A stretch of 64,000 nt of DNA from Janthinobacterium sp. SUN073 (GCF_030397665.1 NZ_JAPUBT010000001.1:248001-312000), one strand, 5' to 3'. Counted from the stretch's first letter, positions 8,358 to 17,678 are shown. The notes: generated by a model from the sequence alone, not told the origin. Program-made: numbers and translations.

Positions 8358-9827
8358 TTATTCCTTGCCTTGGCGGCGCCGGCGCAACCATACAAACAGC
8401 GCGACCAGCAGCAAGATACCCGCGATGCCGCCCGGCAGCATGAAGGGCTGCATGCGCGCCAGCACGGGCTGCTCGCCACCGCTGCGCGCCTGCGCCACGT
8501 AAGCGGGGGTGACCGACACGTCCGGGTTGCCATACTGCTTCAGCACGTAATTGGCGATCGAAGCGATCTGCTCGTCCGTCAATGGCTGCACGTAGGAGCG
8601 CTGGTCGAAACGGGGCATGAACGCTTCATGTTCTTCCCCTTCGATCTTGCGCTCGACGCCAAACAGGATGGCCGAGACCAGGTTGGCCGGCGTGGCGCCG
8701 CCCGTTGCCGTGTTGTTGAACAGGGCGGGATAAGCCTGGCCCGTGCTGCCGGCGCCGCTGGCCGAATGGCAGCTGGCGCAATAGCCGGAAAACAGCACCG
8801 CGCCGCTGTTCAGCGAATGGTGCTCGGTGGAGCCGGCCATGCCGCGCAGCGCAGCTTCCTCGCTGGCGGCGCTGCCGTAACTGAAGGCGGCCCTGGTCTG
8901 CCCCGGCGCGCGCACGGCCGGCACCGTGCGCAAGTACGCCACGATGGCGGCCACGTCGTCGTCGCGCAAAAATTGCAGGCTGTTCTGGATGGCTTCGGCC
9001 ATGCCGCCCGCCGCCTGCCCCTTGCCTTCCACGTGACCTGTTTTGAGGTAGGCGGCGATTTCCCCGTCCGTCCAGGCGCCGATGCCGCTGACCTTGTCGG
9101 ACGTGATGTTGGGCGCATGCCAGGAGCCGAGGGCGGCGCCCGCCAGGGTTTGGCTACCGATTTCCGCCATCAGCGCGTTGCGCGGCGTATGGCAAGCGCT
9201 GCAGTGCGCCAGGCCTTCGGCCAGGTAGGCGCCGCGATTGATCTGCGCGCTTTTCGCCGGGTCCGGCACAAAGCGCTTATTGTCGAGGAACAAGGTATTC
9301 CAGCCCAGCATGGACAGGCGCACATTGAACGGGAATGGCAGCGCCGTCTGGCGCGCCGGCTCGTCGACGGGCTGGACGGCCTGCATGAAGTAGTAATACA
9401 GGTCGCCCACGTCCGCATCCGTCAGCATCGCATAGCTGGTGTAAGGCATGGCAGGGTACAGATGGCTGCCATCGGCGCGCACGCCGTCGCGCAGCGCGCG
9501 CGCAAAATCCGCTTCGCTGTAATGCCCGATGCCGCCTTTTTTCGACGGTGTGATATTCGTCGCATAAATCGTGCCCAGCGGCGAATCGATGGCGTAGCCA
9601 CCCGCATACGGCTTGCCGCCTGCTGCCGTATGGCAGGCCATGCAATCGGCCGCGATGGCCAGGTAGCGGCCCCGCTCCAGGCGCGCATCGGGCTTGGCGG
9701 CCACGGGTGCGGCCGGGCGGTCCGGCGTGAGGGTGACGGGTGGCGCCGGTGGCACCGGTGGCACAGCGTACGCGGCCAGCGGCAAACCGGCCGCCAGCGT
9801 CAGACTCAGTAACAAACGGCGCATCAT
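8358..9827 (-). CDS. Three-heme cytochrome c subunit of a membrane-bound FAD dehydrogenase
   Basis: The 489-residue protein has an N-terminal signal peptide, three c-type heme sites (CMACH at 62-66, CSACH at 209-213, CASCH at 350-354), and a C-terminal membrane helix closed by RRRRQGKE. This is the arrangement of the cytochrome subunits of gluconate, sorbitol and alcohol dehydrogenases. It would carry electrons from the GMC subunit to ubiquinone or an oxidase at the periplasmic face. The start ATG 9827 overlaps the stop of the GMC gene as ATGA, with GGGAGG just upstream. It is the last gene of a three-gene operon. Confidence 0.93.
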   Translation of the reverse strand: MMRRLLLSLTLAAGLPLAAYAVPPVPPAPPVTLTPDRPAAPVAAKPDARLERGRYLAIAADCMACHTAAGGKPYAGGYAIDSPLGTIYATNITPSKKGGIGHYSEADFARALRDGVRADGSHLYPAMPYTSYAMLTDADVGDLYYYFMQAVQPVDEPARQTALPFPFNVRLSMLGWNTLFLDNKRFVPDPAKSAQINRGAYLAEGLAHCSACHTPRNALMAEIGSQTLAGAALGSWHAPNITSDKVSGIGAWTDGEIAAYLKTGHVEGKGQAAGGMAEAIQNSLQFLRDDDVAAIVAYLRTVPAVRAPGQTRAAFSYGSAASEEAALRGMAGSTEHHSLNSGAVLFSGYCASCHSASGAGSTGQAYPALFNNTATGGATPANLVSAILFGVERKIEGEEHEAFMPRFDQRSYVQPLTDEQIASIANYVLKQYGNPDVSVTPAYVAQARSGGEQPVLARMQPFMLPGGIAGILLLVALFVWLRRRRQGKE

Positions 9828-11482
9828 GCGGCCTCCCTTGCCAGGGTGCGGGCGATGTCGTCGGCCGCGCGCAAACCGAGCGCGGCCATGCTGAGGGTGG
9901 TGTTGACGACGCTGGCCGACGGCATGGCGCCGCCGCCCGGCAGCCACAGGTTGGCATGATCGTGGGCGCGGCAATTGCCGTCGACGACGGAATCAAGACG
10001 GTTACTACCCATGATGACGCCGCCCATGATGTGGTTGTTGGCGTTCAGGCTGTCGGTGATATGGAATTCCACGGCGCCGAACAGCTTGCCGATGTGTTCG
10101 AGCTGCGCATGCGCGGCCTTCGCGCCAGCGCGCACGTAGTCGCCCACGTCATAATAAATGTCGGGACAGGCCAGGCCCAGCGGGTCCTTGCGCGTCTTGC
10201 TCAAGGTCAAGCGGTTGTGCGCTTCGGGCAGCGGTTCCAGGCTGATCGACAAGTCCACGCCAAACGCGGCGCGGCGGCGGATTTCATCGTCGAGATCCTT
10301 GCCCACCAGGCCCAGCTTCAAGGATTGCTGCGTAGCAGGTCCCACCCTGGTAATGTTATTCAGGATCATCTTGTTGGCCGAATACTGCGCGCGGAAGGCG
10401 CCGTCGCGCGGTCCCACCAGGCAGCTGCTCTGCGCCGGGCCACGGCCCGTCCAGATCGGCTCATTGGCGAGGAAGGTACAGTGGAAACCCGAGTGGTCCA
10501 TCATGTTGCGACCGACCTGGTCCGAACTGTTGGCGATGCCGTTCGGATTGTTCTGATTCGCCGCCAAGAGCAGCAAACGCGGTGTTTCGATGCCGTTGCA
10601 GGCAATCACGAAGGCCTTGCCCGTCGCCATGTGCGACTGTTTTTTCGCGTCATACCAGTGCACGGCGGTGACGCGGTTGTTCTGGTCCGTGTCGATGCGG
10701 TAGACGACGGCCTCGGCCAGCACGCCCGCCCCTTTCAGCTCGGCCCGCTCCACGTGGTGGATGCCGTTGTACATGGCGCCGATGGGGCAAATTGGCTGGC
10801 AATTGTTATTGCCGCAGCAAGTGGGACGGCCCTGCCATGGACGCGTCGAGCGCCCTTGCGGGATCGGCACGGAGCGGTAGCCGTGCGGGTTGACCACTTC
10901 GGCGAAGCGCTTGTCGCCATAGCCCCAGGGCACCATGTCCATCGGATACGGTTTGCTGCGCTCGCTGGGCGACTGCTGCGCCGGATCGTTGGGGCCGGCC
11001 ACGCCCATTTCCTGCTCGGCGCGGCAATAGTACGGTTCCAGCTCATCGTAGGAAATGGCCCAGTCGCGCCCTACCCCGTAATCGCTTTTCATGCGCATGT
11101 CGGACGGCAAATGGCGCCAGCACGATGCGGCCCAGTGCCAGGTGGTGCCGCCTACCGTGCGCAGATAACCCTGCTGGAAACTGCTGCCACTGGGGCCGGA
11201 CAATTCCACATAGTTGTTCTTTGGGAAATACAGGGGCGCGGGCGCATTGTCCGCCTGCGGATACAGGCCCTGGAAGTCGGAGCCGACGCGGTTCTCGAAC
11301 GGCATGTTGCGCCAGTTTTCCACGGCTTGCCCCCGCTCGATGCGCAAGCCCGCTTCCAGCATGATCACGGAATGGCCTTGGGCGGCCAGCTGGTCGGCCA
11401 TCATGGCGCCCACGACACCGGTGCCGACGATAACGACATCGGCGACAACGTCGCCATTACTCTTGAATTGCGGTGATTTCAT
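9824..11482 (-). CDS. GMC-family FAD dehydrogenase, large subunit (gluconate/sorbitol/sugar dehydrogenase type)
   Basis: A 552-residue flavoprotein. The Rossmann motif GTGVVG is at residues 20-25, followed by LEAG; the middle has CCGNNNC and CPIGA-type segments seen in membrane-bound sugar dehydrogenases; the C-terminal GMC domain ends with GGGAMPSASVVNTTLSMAALG. It has no signal peptide, as expected if it is carried through the Tat system by the small subunit. The start ATG 11482 overlaps the small-subunit stop as ATGA, indicating translational coupling. The likely reaction is oxidation of a sugar, sugar acid or polyol in the periplasm. The actual substrate cannot be read from sequence. Confidence 0.92.
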   Translation of the reverse strand: MKSPQFKSNGDVVADVVIVGTGVVGAMMADQLAAQGHSVIMLEAGLRIERGQAVENWRNMPFENRVGSDFQGLYPQADNAPAPLYFPKNNYVELSGPSGSSFQQGYLRTVGGTTWHWAASCWRHLPSDMRMKSDYGVGRDWAISYDELEPYYCRAEQEMGVAGPNDPAQQSPSERSKPYPMDMVPWGYGDKRFAEVVNPHGYRSVPIPQGRSTRPWQGRPTCCGNNNCQPICPIGAMYNGIHHVERAELKGAGVLAEAVVYRIDTDQNNRVTAVHWYDAKKQSHMATGKAFVIACNGIETPRLLLLAANQNNPNGIANSSDQVGRNMMDHSGFHCTFLANEPIWTGRGPAQSSCLVGPRDGAFRAQYSANKMILNNITRVGPATQQSLKLGLVGKDLDDEIRRRAAFGVDLSISLEPLPEAHNRLTLSKTRKDPLGLACPDIYYDVGDYVRAGAKAAHAQLEHIGKLFGAVEFHITDSLNANNHIMGGVIMGSNRLDSVVDGNCRAHDHANLWLPGGGAMPSASVVNTTLSMAALGLRAADDIARTLAREAA

Positions 11483-12138
11483 TTTGCTTGCTTGCCTTTC
11501 GGTTCGGGAGTGCCGGTAGTGGCCGGGGCCGGTATGGGTTTGGGCGCCACGGGCGCGGAGACGCGCACGGCCGGCGGCGCCTTCAGCCACCACAGGGGGC
11601 CGTAGTTGCAATAGGTGGGCACGACCTGGCCATCGGCCACCGTGCGGTACATCAACGCTTCCGCATACGCGACGACGATGGACTTCGTGCCCTGCGCCGC
11701 ATTGCCGGCGACGGTGCCCGTGTACCAGGCGGCGACGATGGCCAGCGCCAGCTCGCGCAAGCTGGCGTCCGCAGCGGTGGCGGCCGCCAGCAGGGCTTTC
11801 GCTTCCTGGCCCATGACGAGCAGCGCGCCCAGCCGCGGCAAGCGCTCGGCGAAGCCGGGCACGTTCGTGCGCATGGCTTGCTCGATGCGCGCCGCCGTGT
11901 CAGCGGACAGATCGCGGTGGCCCGTGATGGTTTGCGACAAGGTGTAGAACAGCATGGTGACGGGCACCAGGCCGGGCGCCGGAGCGCTGGCCGGCGCCTG
12001 CATGGCGGCGGACAGGGGATTGCTCCAGAACCCTGCCTGCGCCAGCAAGGCGGCCAGGCCGATCAGGGCGTGGCGGCGGCTGATGCGAGGAAGGGATGAA
12101 ACGGATGTTGCAGATGGTTCAGTGCCTGGATGGTTCAT
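11479..12138 (-). CDS. Tat-exported small subunit of the FAD dehydrogenase (sorbitol/sugar dehydrogenase small-subunit family)
   Basis: The 219-residue protein carries a twin-arginine signal (SRRHALIGLAALLAQ, residues about 20-34), then a helical domain with VTMLFYTLSQTITGHRDL and the conserved YCNYGPLWW near the C-terminus, followed by a Pro/Ala/Lys-rich tail. Small subunits of this type help fold and export the FAD subunit and stay in the complex. It is the first gene of the operon, preceded by 122 non-coding bases that should hold the promoter. Confidence 0.88.
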   Translation of the reverse strand: MNHPGTEPSATSVSSLPRISRRHALIGLAALLAQAGFWSNPLSAAMQAPASAPAPGLVPVTMLFYTLSQTITGHRDLSADTAARIEQAMRTNVPGFAERLPRLGALLVMGQEAKALLAAATAADASLRELALAIVAAWYTGTVAGNAAQGTKSIVVAYAEALMYRTVADGQVVPTYCNYGPLWWLKAPPAVRVSAPVAPKPIPAPATTGTPEPKGKQAK

Positions 12139-12260
12139 GAGACTCCCGCAAGACTTGTTATTTTATTGACTTCGATGATTGCGCTACATTGCATTTGCGC
12201 ATAGATGGAACCGGTTCCATATTATCCTACAGAAGTAAATAGTCTGCCAATGTAGTACTA

Positions 12261-13285
12261 CTACTGAGACACTGCCCTGGGCAATTCCGGTATGGATTCA
12301 GGCATTCTGCGCAGGCAAAACGCCAGTCCCGGCTGACTGCCCAGGCGATAACGGAAGTCGAGCACGCTGCCGCCGGCCAGGTTGGGCTTGCCAGGCAAGG
12401 CCAGGGGCAGGTTCAGGCTGCACTCATGGTCGCCCAGGACGATGTCGCCATGCACGCGGATGCGCGTCAGCAATCGCGGCGCCTGCCCCAGCACGTCAGG
12501 CAGGCGGATGCTGGCGGCCGGCAAACTGTCGCCCTGCTCGTCCTGCCTGCCCTGCCAGGCGCGCAAGGCGTCACCATCGAGGGCAAACACGCGGCCCCAG
12601 TCGGTGCACGGCGCATCCGGCGCGCGCCGGTCCAGGCCCAGGTGCACGGTGACGGATGCCGGCAGCGGCGCCGCCGCAGGCGCTTGCGCGTGCAGATTGC
12701 GCAGGATGGCCACCTGCGGCTCCTTGCCCAGCGCCGTATTCATGGTTTCGCTGACGATCACGCCGGCATGGCGCCGCCAGCAATGCGGTAGGCGGCCGCG
12801 TCGGCGCAAATGTATGCCGTGACATGGCTATCCAGGCCCAGGCTTGCAATCAGTTCGCGCGCATAGGCCAGGGTCTCGGCATGCACGTCGAGGATGACAA
12901 ACTGCACCAAGTCCGCATCCAGCACGGCCATCACAGGCAGGGCAAGCAAGGCGAACGGGCCGCAGCCCGCATACAGCACGCGCACGGGCCGGCCACCGCT
13001 CACCTCCAGGCGCTCGCGCACGGCCAGCGCCAGGCCCTGGATGATGGCGGCGCTGCGGTACGGCTCGCGCGCGCACAGGCCCGCCTGCACGGGCGAGATG
13101 GCCCAGCCGCTGGGAAGAAAGCTTTCGCCGTCGCGCAAACCGTCCTGCCGGTCCATGGGCAGGCGCGAATGGCGCTCGACGAGCCGGCGCAGCTGCACCG
13201 TTTCACCGACCAGGCTGGCCAGGGAGCGCTGCGGGTCGCACAGCGCGGCCGCGATGGCGGCCAGTTCCGCGCGTGCCGGATTCAT
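12261..13285 (-). pseudogene. Class I SAM-dependent methyltransferase gene, interrupted by a frameshift
   Basis: The N-terminal part (13285-12758, 175 codons) starts at ATG 13285 behind GGAG and contains the SAM-binding motif VRVLYAGCGPFA (residues 102-113) and the following acidic FVILDVH. It stops at TGA 12758-12760. The protein clearly continues in another frame as VIVSETMNTALGKEPQV and runs to the stop at 12261. The frames change over the few bases 12758-12766, where adding one base would restore a single protein of about 340 residues. This is either a recent frameshift mutation or a sequencing error. The gene is divergent from the GNAT/hydroxylase/sulfotransferase operon. Confidence 0.75.
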
Positions 13286-13432
13286 GCGAGACTCCACTGG
13301 CAAGACGGGATAAAGACAGAATGCATGGCGGCTTCCTTGAAATGATTGCAAGTACGCGGAAAAATTGGCAGCATAGCAAATAAATACATGCCTGCTCATT
13401 TGCCGCCATCGCAACCACCTACCGGAGCACCG

Positions 13433-13939
13433 ATGCACGCCTTGCCGCTTTCCGCCCTCGCCAGCCTGCCCGCCCCCTACCAGTTGCGCGTCCAGTGCGA
13501 GGACGACGAAGGCTTTGCCGCCGCGCTGTACGGCTCCACACGCGGCGACTTGCGCCAGATGCCGGCCGAGCCCGCCGTCATCGAACAGCTGATCGCCATG
13601 CAGCAGCGCATGCAAAGCCACGGCTACCGCCAGGCGTATCCGCACGCCGTGTACCTGGTGCTGCAGCACGGCGACATCCCCATCGGCCGCCTGATCCTGG
13701 ACCGCCAGGATCAGGTGCTGCACCTGGTCGACATCGCCATCCTGCCCGCCGCGCAAGGCAAGGGCGCCGGCAGCGCCGTGCTGCGCGGCCTGCAGGCGCA
13801 AGCCGCTGCGGAGCAATGGCAGATCCACCTTGCGGTCAACAAGGGCAACGCCGCCGCGCGCGCACTGTACCTGCGGCTGGGCTTTCGCCTGCGCGGGGAA
13901 AACGAGGTGCAGGAGCAACTGGAATGGAGCGCGCCATAG
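13433..13939 (+). CDS. GNAT-family N-acetyltransferase
   Basis: The start ATG 13433 has GGAGC six bases upstream. The 168-residue product is a single GNAT domain: strand VYLVLQHGDIPIGRLIL, then the acetyl-CoA pyrophosphate loop AQGKGAGSAVL (the Q/RxxGxG/A pattern), and the C-terminal NAAARALYLRLGF common to the family. Its 3' end overlaps the hydroxylase gene by 16 bases. Together with the next two genes it forms a tight operon of group-transfer and oxidation enzymes. The acceptor is unknown. Confidence 0.88.
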   Translation: MHALPLSALASLPAPYQLRVQCEDDEGFAAALYGSTRGDLRQMPAEPAVIEQLIAMQQRMQSHGYRQAYPHAVYLVLQHGDIPIGRLILDRQDQVLHLVDIAILPAAQGKGAGSAVLRGLQAQAAAEQWQIHLAVNKGNAAARALYLRLGFRLRGENEVQEQLEWSAP

Positions 13940-14670
13940 TGCCGGCGCAACATACCCCCAGCACCTGGCTGCAACTGCCGCTGCGCTTCGACGTGGCGCG
14001 CATGCAGAGCGACAGCGACCAGTTCGCCGCCGGCGAATGGATCAGCCATTTCAACACGGGCGCCTATGACACGGGCTGGAGCTGCATACCGCTGCGCTCG
14101 CCCGGCGGAGCAGCCGACAACATCATGCCCGTCGACGGCGCCGCCTACGCAGACACGCCGCAACTGGCGCGCTGCCCCCGCCTGCGCGAAGTGCTCGCCA
14201 GCTTCGCATGCGAGATCCGCGCCGCGCGCCTGATGGCGCTGGCGCCGGGCGCCATCATCCGCGCGCACCGCGACGCCGGCACGTCGCTGGCCGATGGCTT
14301 GATCCGCATCCACATCCCCATCCACACTTCACCGCAGGTGCTGTTTACCATCGATGGCGCAACCGTCCACTTCACGGCCGGGCACGCCTGGTACATGGAT
14401 GCCAGCTGCCTGCACGCGGTGCACAACAGAGGCACGACGCCGCGCATCCACCTCGTGCTCGACTGCATCAGCAATGCCTGGCTCGAAGCGCTGTTCGCCT
14501 CGGCCGGCTTCGTGCCGAAAGCGGCCCACAAGTATGGCGACCCCAGCATCCACGATGGCAATGTGCGGGCCGTCATCGCCCAGCTGCGATTGTCGCCCTC
14601 GCCTGCCAGCCTGGCACTGGCCAGGGAATTGGCCACGCTGGCCGCCTTGGCCGACGGGAGCGCGCCGTGA
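13924..14670 (+). CDS. Aspartyl/asparaginyl beta-hydroxylase-family dioxygenase
   Basis: A 248-residue Fe(II)/2-oxoglutarate oxygenase of the Asp/Asn hydroxylase family. An HxD pair, His115 and Asp117 in RAHRDAG, is followed by LIRIHIPIH; the second iron histidine His164 lies ten residues before Arg174 (HAVHNRGTTPR), the family's metal and 2-oxoglutarate pair. Family members hydroxylate Asp, Asn or Pro side chains in proteins or peptides, or free amino acids. ATG 13924 lies inside the upstream gene with GGAG before it; the stop overlaps the sulfotransferase start. The neighbours suggest successive modification of one substrate (inference). Confidence 0.85.
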   Translation: MERAIVPAQHTPSTWLQLPLRFDVARMQSDSDQFAAGEWISHFNTGAYDTGWSCIPLRSPGGAADNIMPVDGAAYADTPQLARCPRLREVLASFACEIRAARLMALAPGAIIRAHRDAGTSLADGLIRIHIPIHTSPQVLFTIDGATVHFTAGHAWYMDASCLHAVHNRGTTPRIHLVLDCISNAWLEALFASAGFVPKAAHKYGDPSIHDGNVRAVIAQLRLSPSPASLALARELATLAALADGSAP

Positions 14671-15710
14671 GCGCCGCACCGGGCCTGGCCCAGCAGGAAC
14701 GCTTGCTGGCCAGGGGCGAGACGGTGCCGTGGCACGAGGGCATGGATCTGCGCGGCTGGTATCCGCTGTACGTGGAGCGCGGCGATGCGCTGGCGGACGC
14801 TGCCATGTGCTGGCGCGAGCTGGGAGAAACGGCTTTCAGCGACGCCTTCTTTGTCAATACGCTGACGCGCCAGCCGCATGAGGAGCGCCGCGTCTGCCGC
14901 ACGCCGCTGGCCGCGCTGGCGACGCCCGGCGATTGCCTGGCGCCCGACGCCTTCATCTTCCACGTCTCGCGCTGCGGCTCAACCCTGCTGAGCCAGCTGC
15001 TGGCGTCCTTGCCGCAATGCATAGTCATGTCCGAGCCGCCCGTTATCGACTCGCTGCTGCGCCTGCATCACGACAGCGGCGACCCGGCGGCCAGCATCAC
15101 CCTGCTGCGCCAGGCCATCCTGGCACTGGGCCAGCGCCGCTCCGGCGAAGAATCACACTTCATCATCAAGTTCGACTGCTGGCACATCCACAGCCTGGAC
15201 TTGCTGCGGCAAGCATTTCCCGGCACGCCCTGCCTGTTCGTCTACCGCGAACCGCTGGCCGTGCTCGCCTCGCACCAGCGCCAGCGCGGGCCGCAAATGG
15301 TGCCCGGCATGCTGCACCCGGCACAGCTGCCGCTGCCCGCGCACCAACTGGCGCCGGGCGATATCGACGGTTATACGGGCCTGGTGCTGGCCAGCCTGCT
15401 CAACGCCGCCCTGCCCCATGCGGCTGCCGGCCAGTTGCAGTTAATTGACTACAAGCAATTGCCAGGCATCCTCTTCAGCGATTTATTGGCCCGCTTCGGC
15501 ATCGCCACTACAGCGACGCAGTTGCAAGCGATGCGCGCGCGCGGCGGTGTGCATGCGAAATACGGCACCGTCTACCGCGGCGATCCGCCAGTGCCAGCAG
15601 CAGACGGCCTGGCCGCCATCGCCGCGCAATTGCAACCGGGCTATCTGGCGCTGGAAGCGTTGCGGCTGCATGGCGGGCAAGCCAATGACTTCCATGAAAC
15701 CCAACTCTGA
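14667..15710 (+). CDS. Sulfotransferase-family protein
   Basis: The start is GTG 14667, overlapping the hydroxylase stop as GTGA. The 347-residue product has a PAPS-type phosphate-binding loop FHVSRCGSTLLSQLL (residues about 98-112) and a downstream strand with FVYREPLAVLASH, where Arg and Ser match the 3'-phosphate binding pattern. Such enzymes move sulfate from PAPS to hydroxyl or amino groups. The hydroxylase just upstream could create the acceptor hydroxyl, a plausible but untested link. No PAPS synthesis gene is in the window. Confidence 0.82.
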   Translation: MSAAPGLAQQERLLARGETVPWHEGMDLRGWYPLYVERGDALADAAMCWRELGETAFSDAFFVNTLTRQPHEERRVCRTPLAALATPGDCLAPDAFIFHVSRCGSTLLSQLLASLPQCIVMSEPPVIDSLLRLHHDSGDPAASITLLRQAILALGQRRSGEESHFIIKFDCWHIHSLDLLRQAFPGTPCLFVYREPLAVLASHQRQRGPQMVPGMLHPAQLPLPAHQLAPGDIDGYTGLVLASLLNAALPHAAAGQLQLIDYKQLPGILFSDLLARFGIATTATQLQAMRARGGVHAKYGTVYRGDPPVPAADGLAAIAAQLQPGYLALEALRLHGGQANDFHETQL

Positions 15711-15829
15711 CAAGGAGGCATGTCGACGTACCCGCTGAAGACCATGCGATAGATAGCTGTTCAACTACGGCGCAATCCCCGCGTGCAATGCGCCGCCCTT
15801 ACAAGCAACCTGAAACTGACCCTCACACC

Positions 15830-16810
15830 ATGATAAAAAAAATGACATTGGCAGTGCTCTTGACCGCCCTGATTCCCTTCTACGCATGCCAGGCGCAAAC
15901 CACGGCGGAAGCGAAACCGGCTTCCGCGGAAGTCACCACCACCCTGACACCCAATATTGGCGGCATCAAGCAAGTGGTGGAAATCAGGACGGACGACGCG
16001 AACAAGCCCGTCCTGCTGTTTTTATCCGGCGGCCCGGGAAGCTCCATGATCAAGGGGGCGGATGCCTTTACGAATCTCCTGAAAAGCAGATTTACGATTG
16101 TGCAATGGGACCAGCGGGATGCCGGAAAAACCTTGAAACTGAATCCCTCCCCCACTCAGCCGTCCGTCGGGCAGATGGAGCAGGACACGTATCAAGTCAT
16201 CCAATTTCTGCGCAAGGAGTTAAAGCAGGACAAAATATACTTGCTGGGCAGTTCCTGGGGCAACGTACTGGGCTTTGACATCGTCAAGCATCACCCGGAA
16301 CTGCTGCATGCCTACTTCGCGTCGAATCCTGTCGTGAGCCAGCTGGAAAGCGAGAAGGAATTGCTGCAAGCCTTGAAAACCCATTTCAGGGACAATGCCC
16401 TCGCCAGCCGGGAACTGGACAGCATCAGTTTCCCGTTTGCCAGTGACGAAAGCATGTTTTACTTAAGAAAATGGCTTTTTTACAAGGATGGCAAGGAATT
16501 TGCAACGAGCGAGGGATTCAAGACGGGCTTTCTGCAATGGTCAAAAACCTGGTCGCCCGTCTGGAACGAGGTCATGAACATTGATCTGCCCAGTACCTTG
16601 AAGAGCGTTGACTGCCCCGTGTATTTCTTCGTCGGCAAAAACGATATCCAGACCTCAACCAGGATCACGCAAGCGTATTTCGAGGCCTTGAAGGCACCAA
16701 GGAAGGGGCTGTTTTTCTTTGACCATTCCGGGCATCAGATACACCAGGATGAACCGGCAAAGTTTCAAGAAGCCATCATCAAGACATTGGATGCGGCTGC
16801 CAATTCCTGA
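15830..16810 (+). CDS. Exported alpha/beta hydrolase, proline iminopeptidase-like
   Basis: A 326-residue protein with a signal peptide (residues 1 to about 22; a lone Cys20 lies in a poor lipobox). It has the SGGPGSS oxyanion loop of S33 peptidases, the nucleophile elbow GSSWGN with Ser142, an acid in FVGKNDIQ and a histidine in DHSGHQIHQD. ATG 15830 was chosen because the signal peptide starts there. The gene is visibly richer in A and T than its neighbours, with many AAA and AAT codons, which hints at recent transfer. The substrate could be a peptide or an ester. Confidence 0.85.
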   Translation: MIKKMTLAVLLTALIPFYACQAQTTAEAKPASAEVTTTLTPNIGGIKQVVEIRTDDANKPVLLFLSGGPGSSMIKGADAFTNLLKSRFTIVQWDQRDAGKTLKLNPSPTQPSVGQMEQDTYQVIQFLRKELKQDKIYLLGSSWGNVLGFDIVKHHPELLHAYFASNPVVSQLESEKELLQALKTHFRDNALASRELDSISFPFASDESMFYLRKWLFYKDGKEFATSEGFKTGFLQWSKTWSPVWNEVMNIDLPSTLKSVDCPVYFFVGKNDIQTSTRITQAYFEALKAPRKGLFFFDHSGHQIHQDEPAKFQEAIIKTLDAAANS

Positions 16811-16831
16811 TGCAACGTCCGGTAGCCTGGC

Positions 16832-17542
16832 CTAGTCGTCGGCAATGCTCGCAGCGGCCTTGCGGATCAGCGACGCCACCGCATGGGCTTGCGAAATGTA
16901 AATGGCATGGCTGCCGACAACTTCGACCACCTTCGAGCCCGCTCGTTGGGCCATCTCGCGCTGCATCGCCGGTGCAATCATCTTGTCGCCGGTCGCGACC
17001 AGGTACCAGCTGGGCTTGTTCCTCCAGGCTGGCGTTTCGACCACGCCAGTCAGGGCGGCCAGGCCCCAGGGCACTTGCGATGCCGCCATGAAGTTGGTCT
17101 TACCCTTGGGCACATCGGCCGCGAAGGCAGCCGCAAACTTTTTCTGGTCGAGCAACAGGAAACCATCGTGCGGAGGCAGGATTGGCGGCAGCGGTGCGCC
17201 AGGCGGGGCATTCTTCAGCAAGGAATCGACAGACTCGCCCTGGTCCGGCACGAACGCCGCGATGTAAACCAATGCCTTGACCTTGGGGTCGTTCCCCGCT
17301 TGCGTGACCACGGCACCGCCATACGAATGACCTACCAGGACCACGGGACCCGGCACTGCGGCGATGACCCGCTGGGTCGCGGCCACGTCGTCCGCCAGTG
17401 ATAGCGTTGAGTTTTGCACAATGGCAACATGACAGCCATCGTTACGCAGCACCCGGTAGACCCCTTCCCAGCCCGATCCGTCAACAAAACCGCCATGCAC
17501 GAGCACGATCGTTGCCAGTCCGACGCTTGTGACTTCATTCAT
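16832..17542 (-). CDS. Alpha/beta hydrolase, cytoplasmic
   Basis: A 236-residue protein with VLVHGGFVDGSGW near the start (oxyanion loop), Ser73 in GHSYGG, an acid in ATGDKMI and a histidine in VGSHAIYIS. It belongs to the branch often annotated as salicylate esterase or EstC-like hydrolase. No signal peptide is present. It is convergent with the exported hydrolase, 21 bases away. No specific substrate is indicated. Confidence 0.88.
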   Translation of the reverse strand: MNEVTSVGLATIVLVHGGFVDGSGWEGVYRVLRNDGCHVAIVQNSTLSLADDVAATQRVIAAVPGPVVLVGHSYGGAVVTQAGNDPKVKALVYIAAFVPDQGESVDSLLKNAPPGAPLPPILPPHDGFLLLDQKKFAAAFAADVPKGKTNFMAASQVPWGLAALTGVVETPAWRNKPSWYLVATGDKMIAPAMQREMAQRAGSKVVEVVGSHAIYISQAHAVASLIRKAAASIADD

Positions 17543-17678
17543 GTCAGCCTCTCCCCGAAGTTGAAAGCGATGACAGACCCGCCAACGCCTTGCCCCTTTA
17601 GTCTATCGCCGGATGCCTGACGATCTGTGCGGTGGATCAAGAGCAGGCGACACGGGCGTCTCACGCTGCCCCTGAAAC

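Noticed and set aside
12758..12766. Programmed frameshift in the methyltransferase gene
   Set aside because: No slippery heptamer or following pseudoknot was seen; mutation or sequencing error is simpler.
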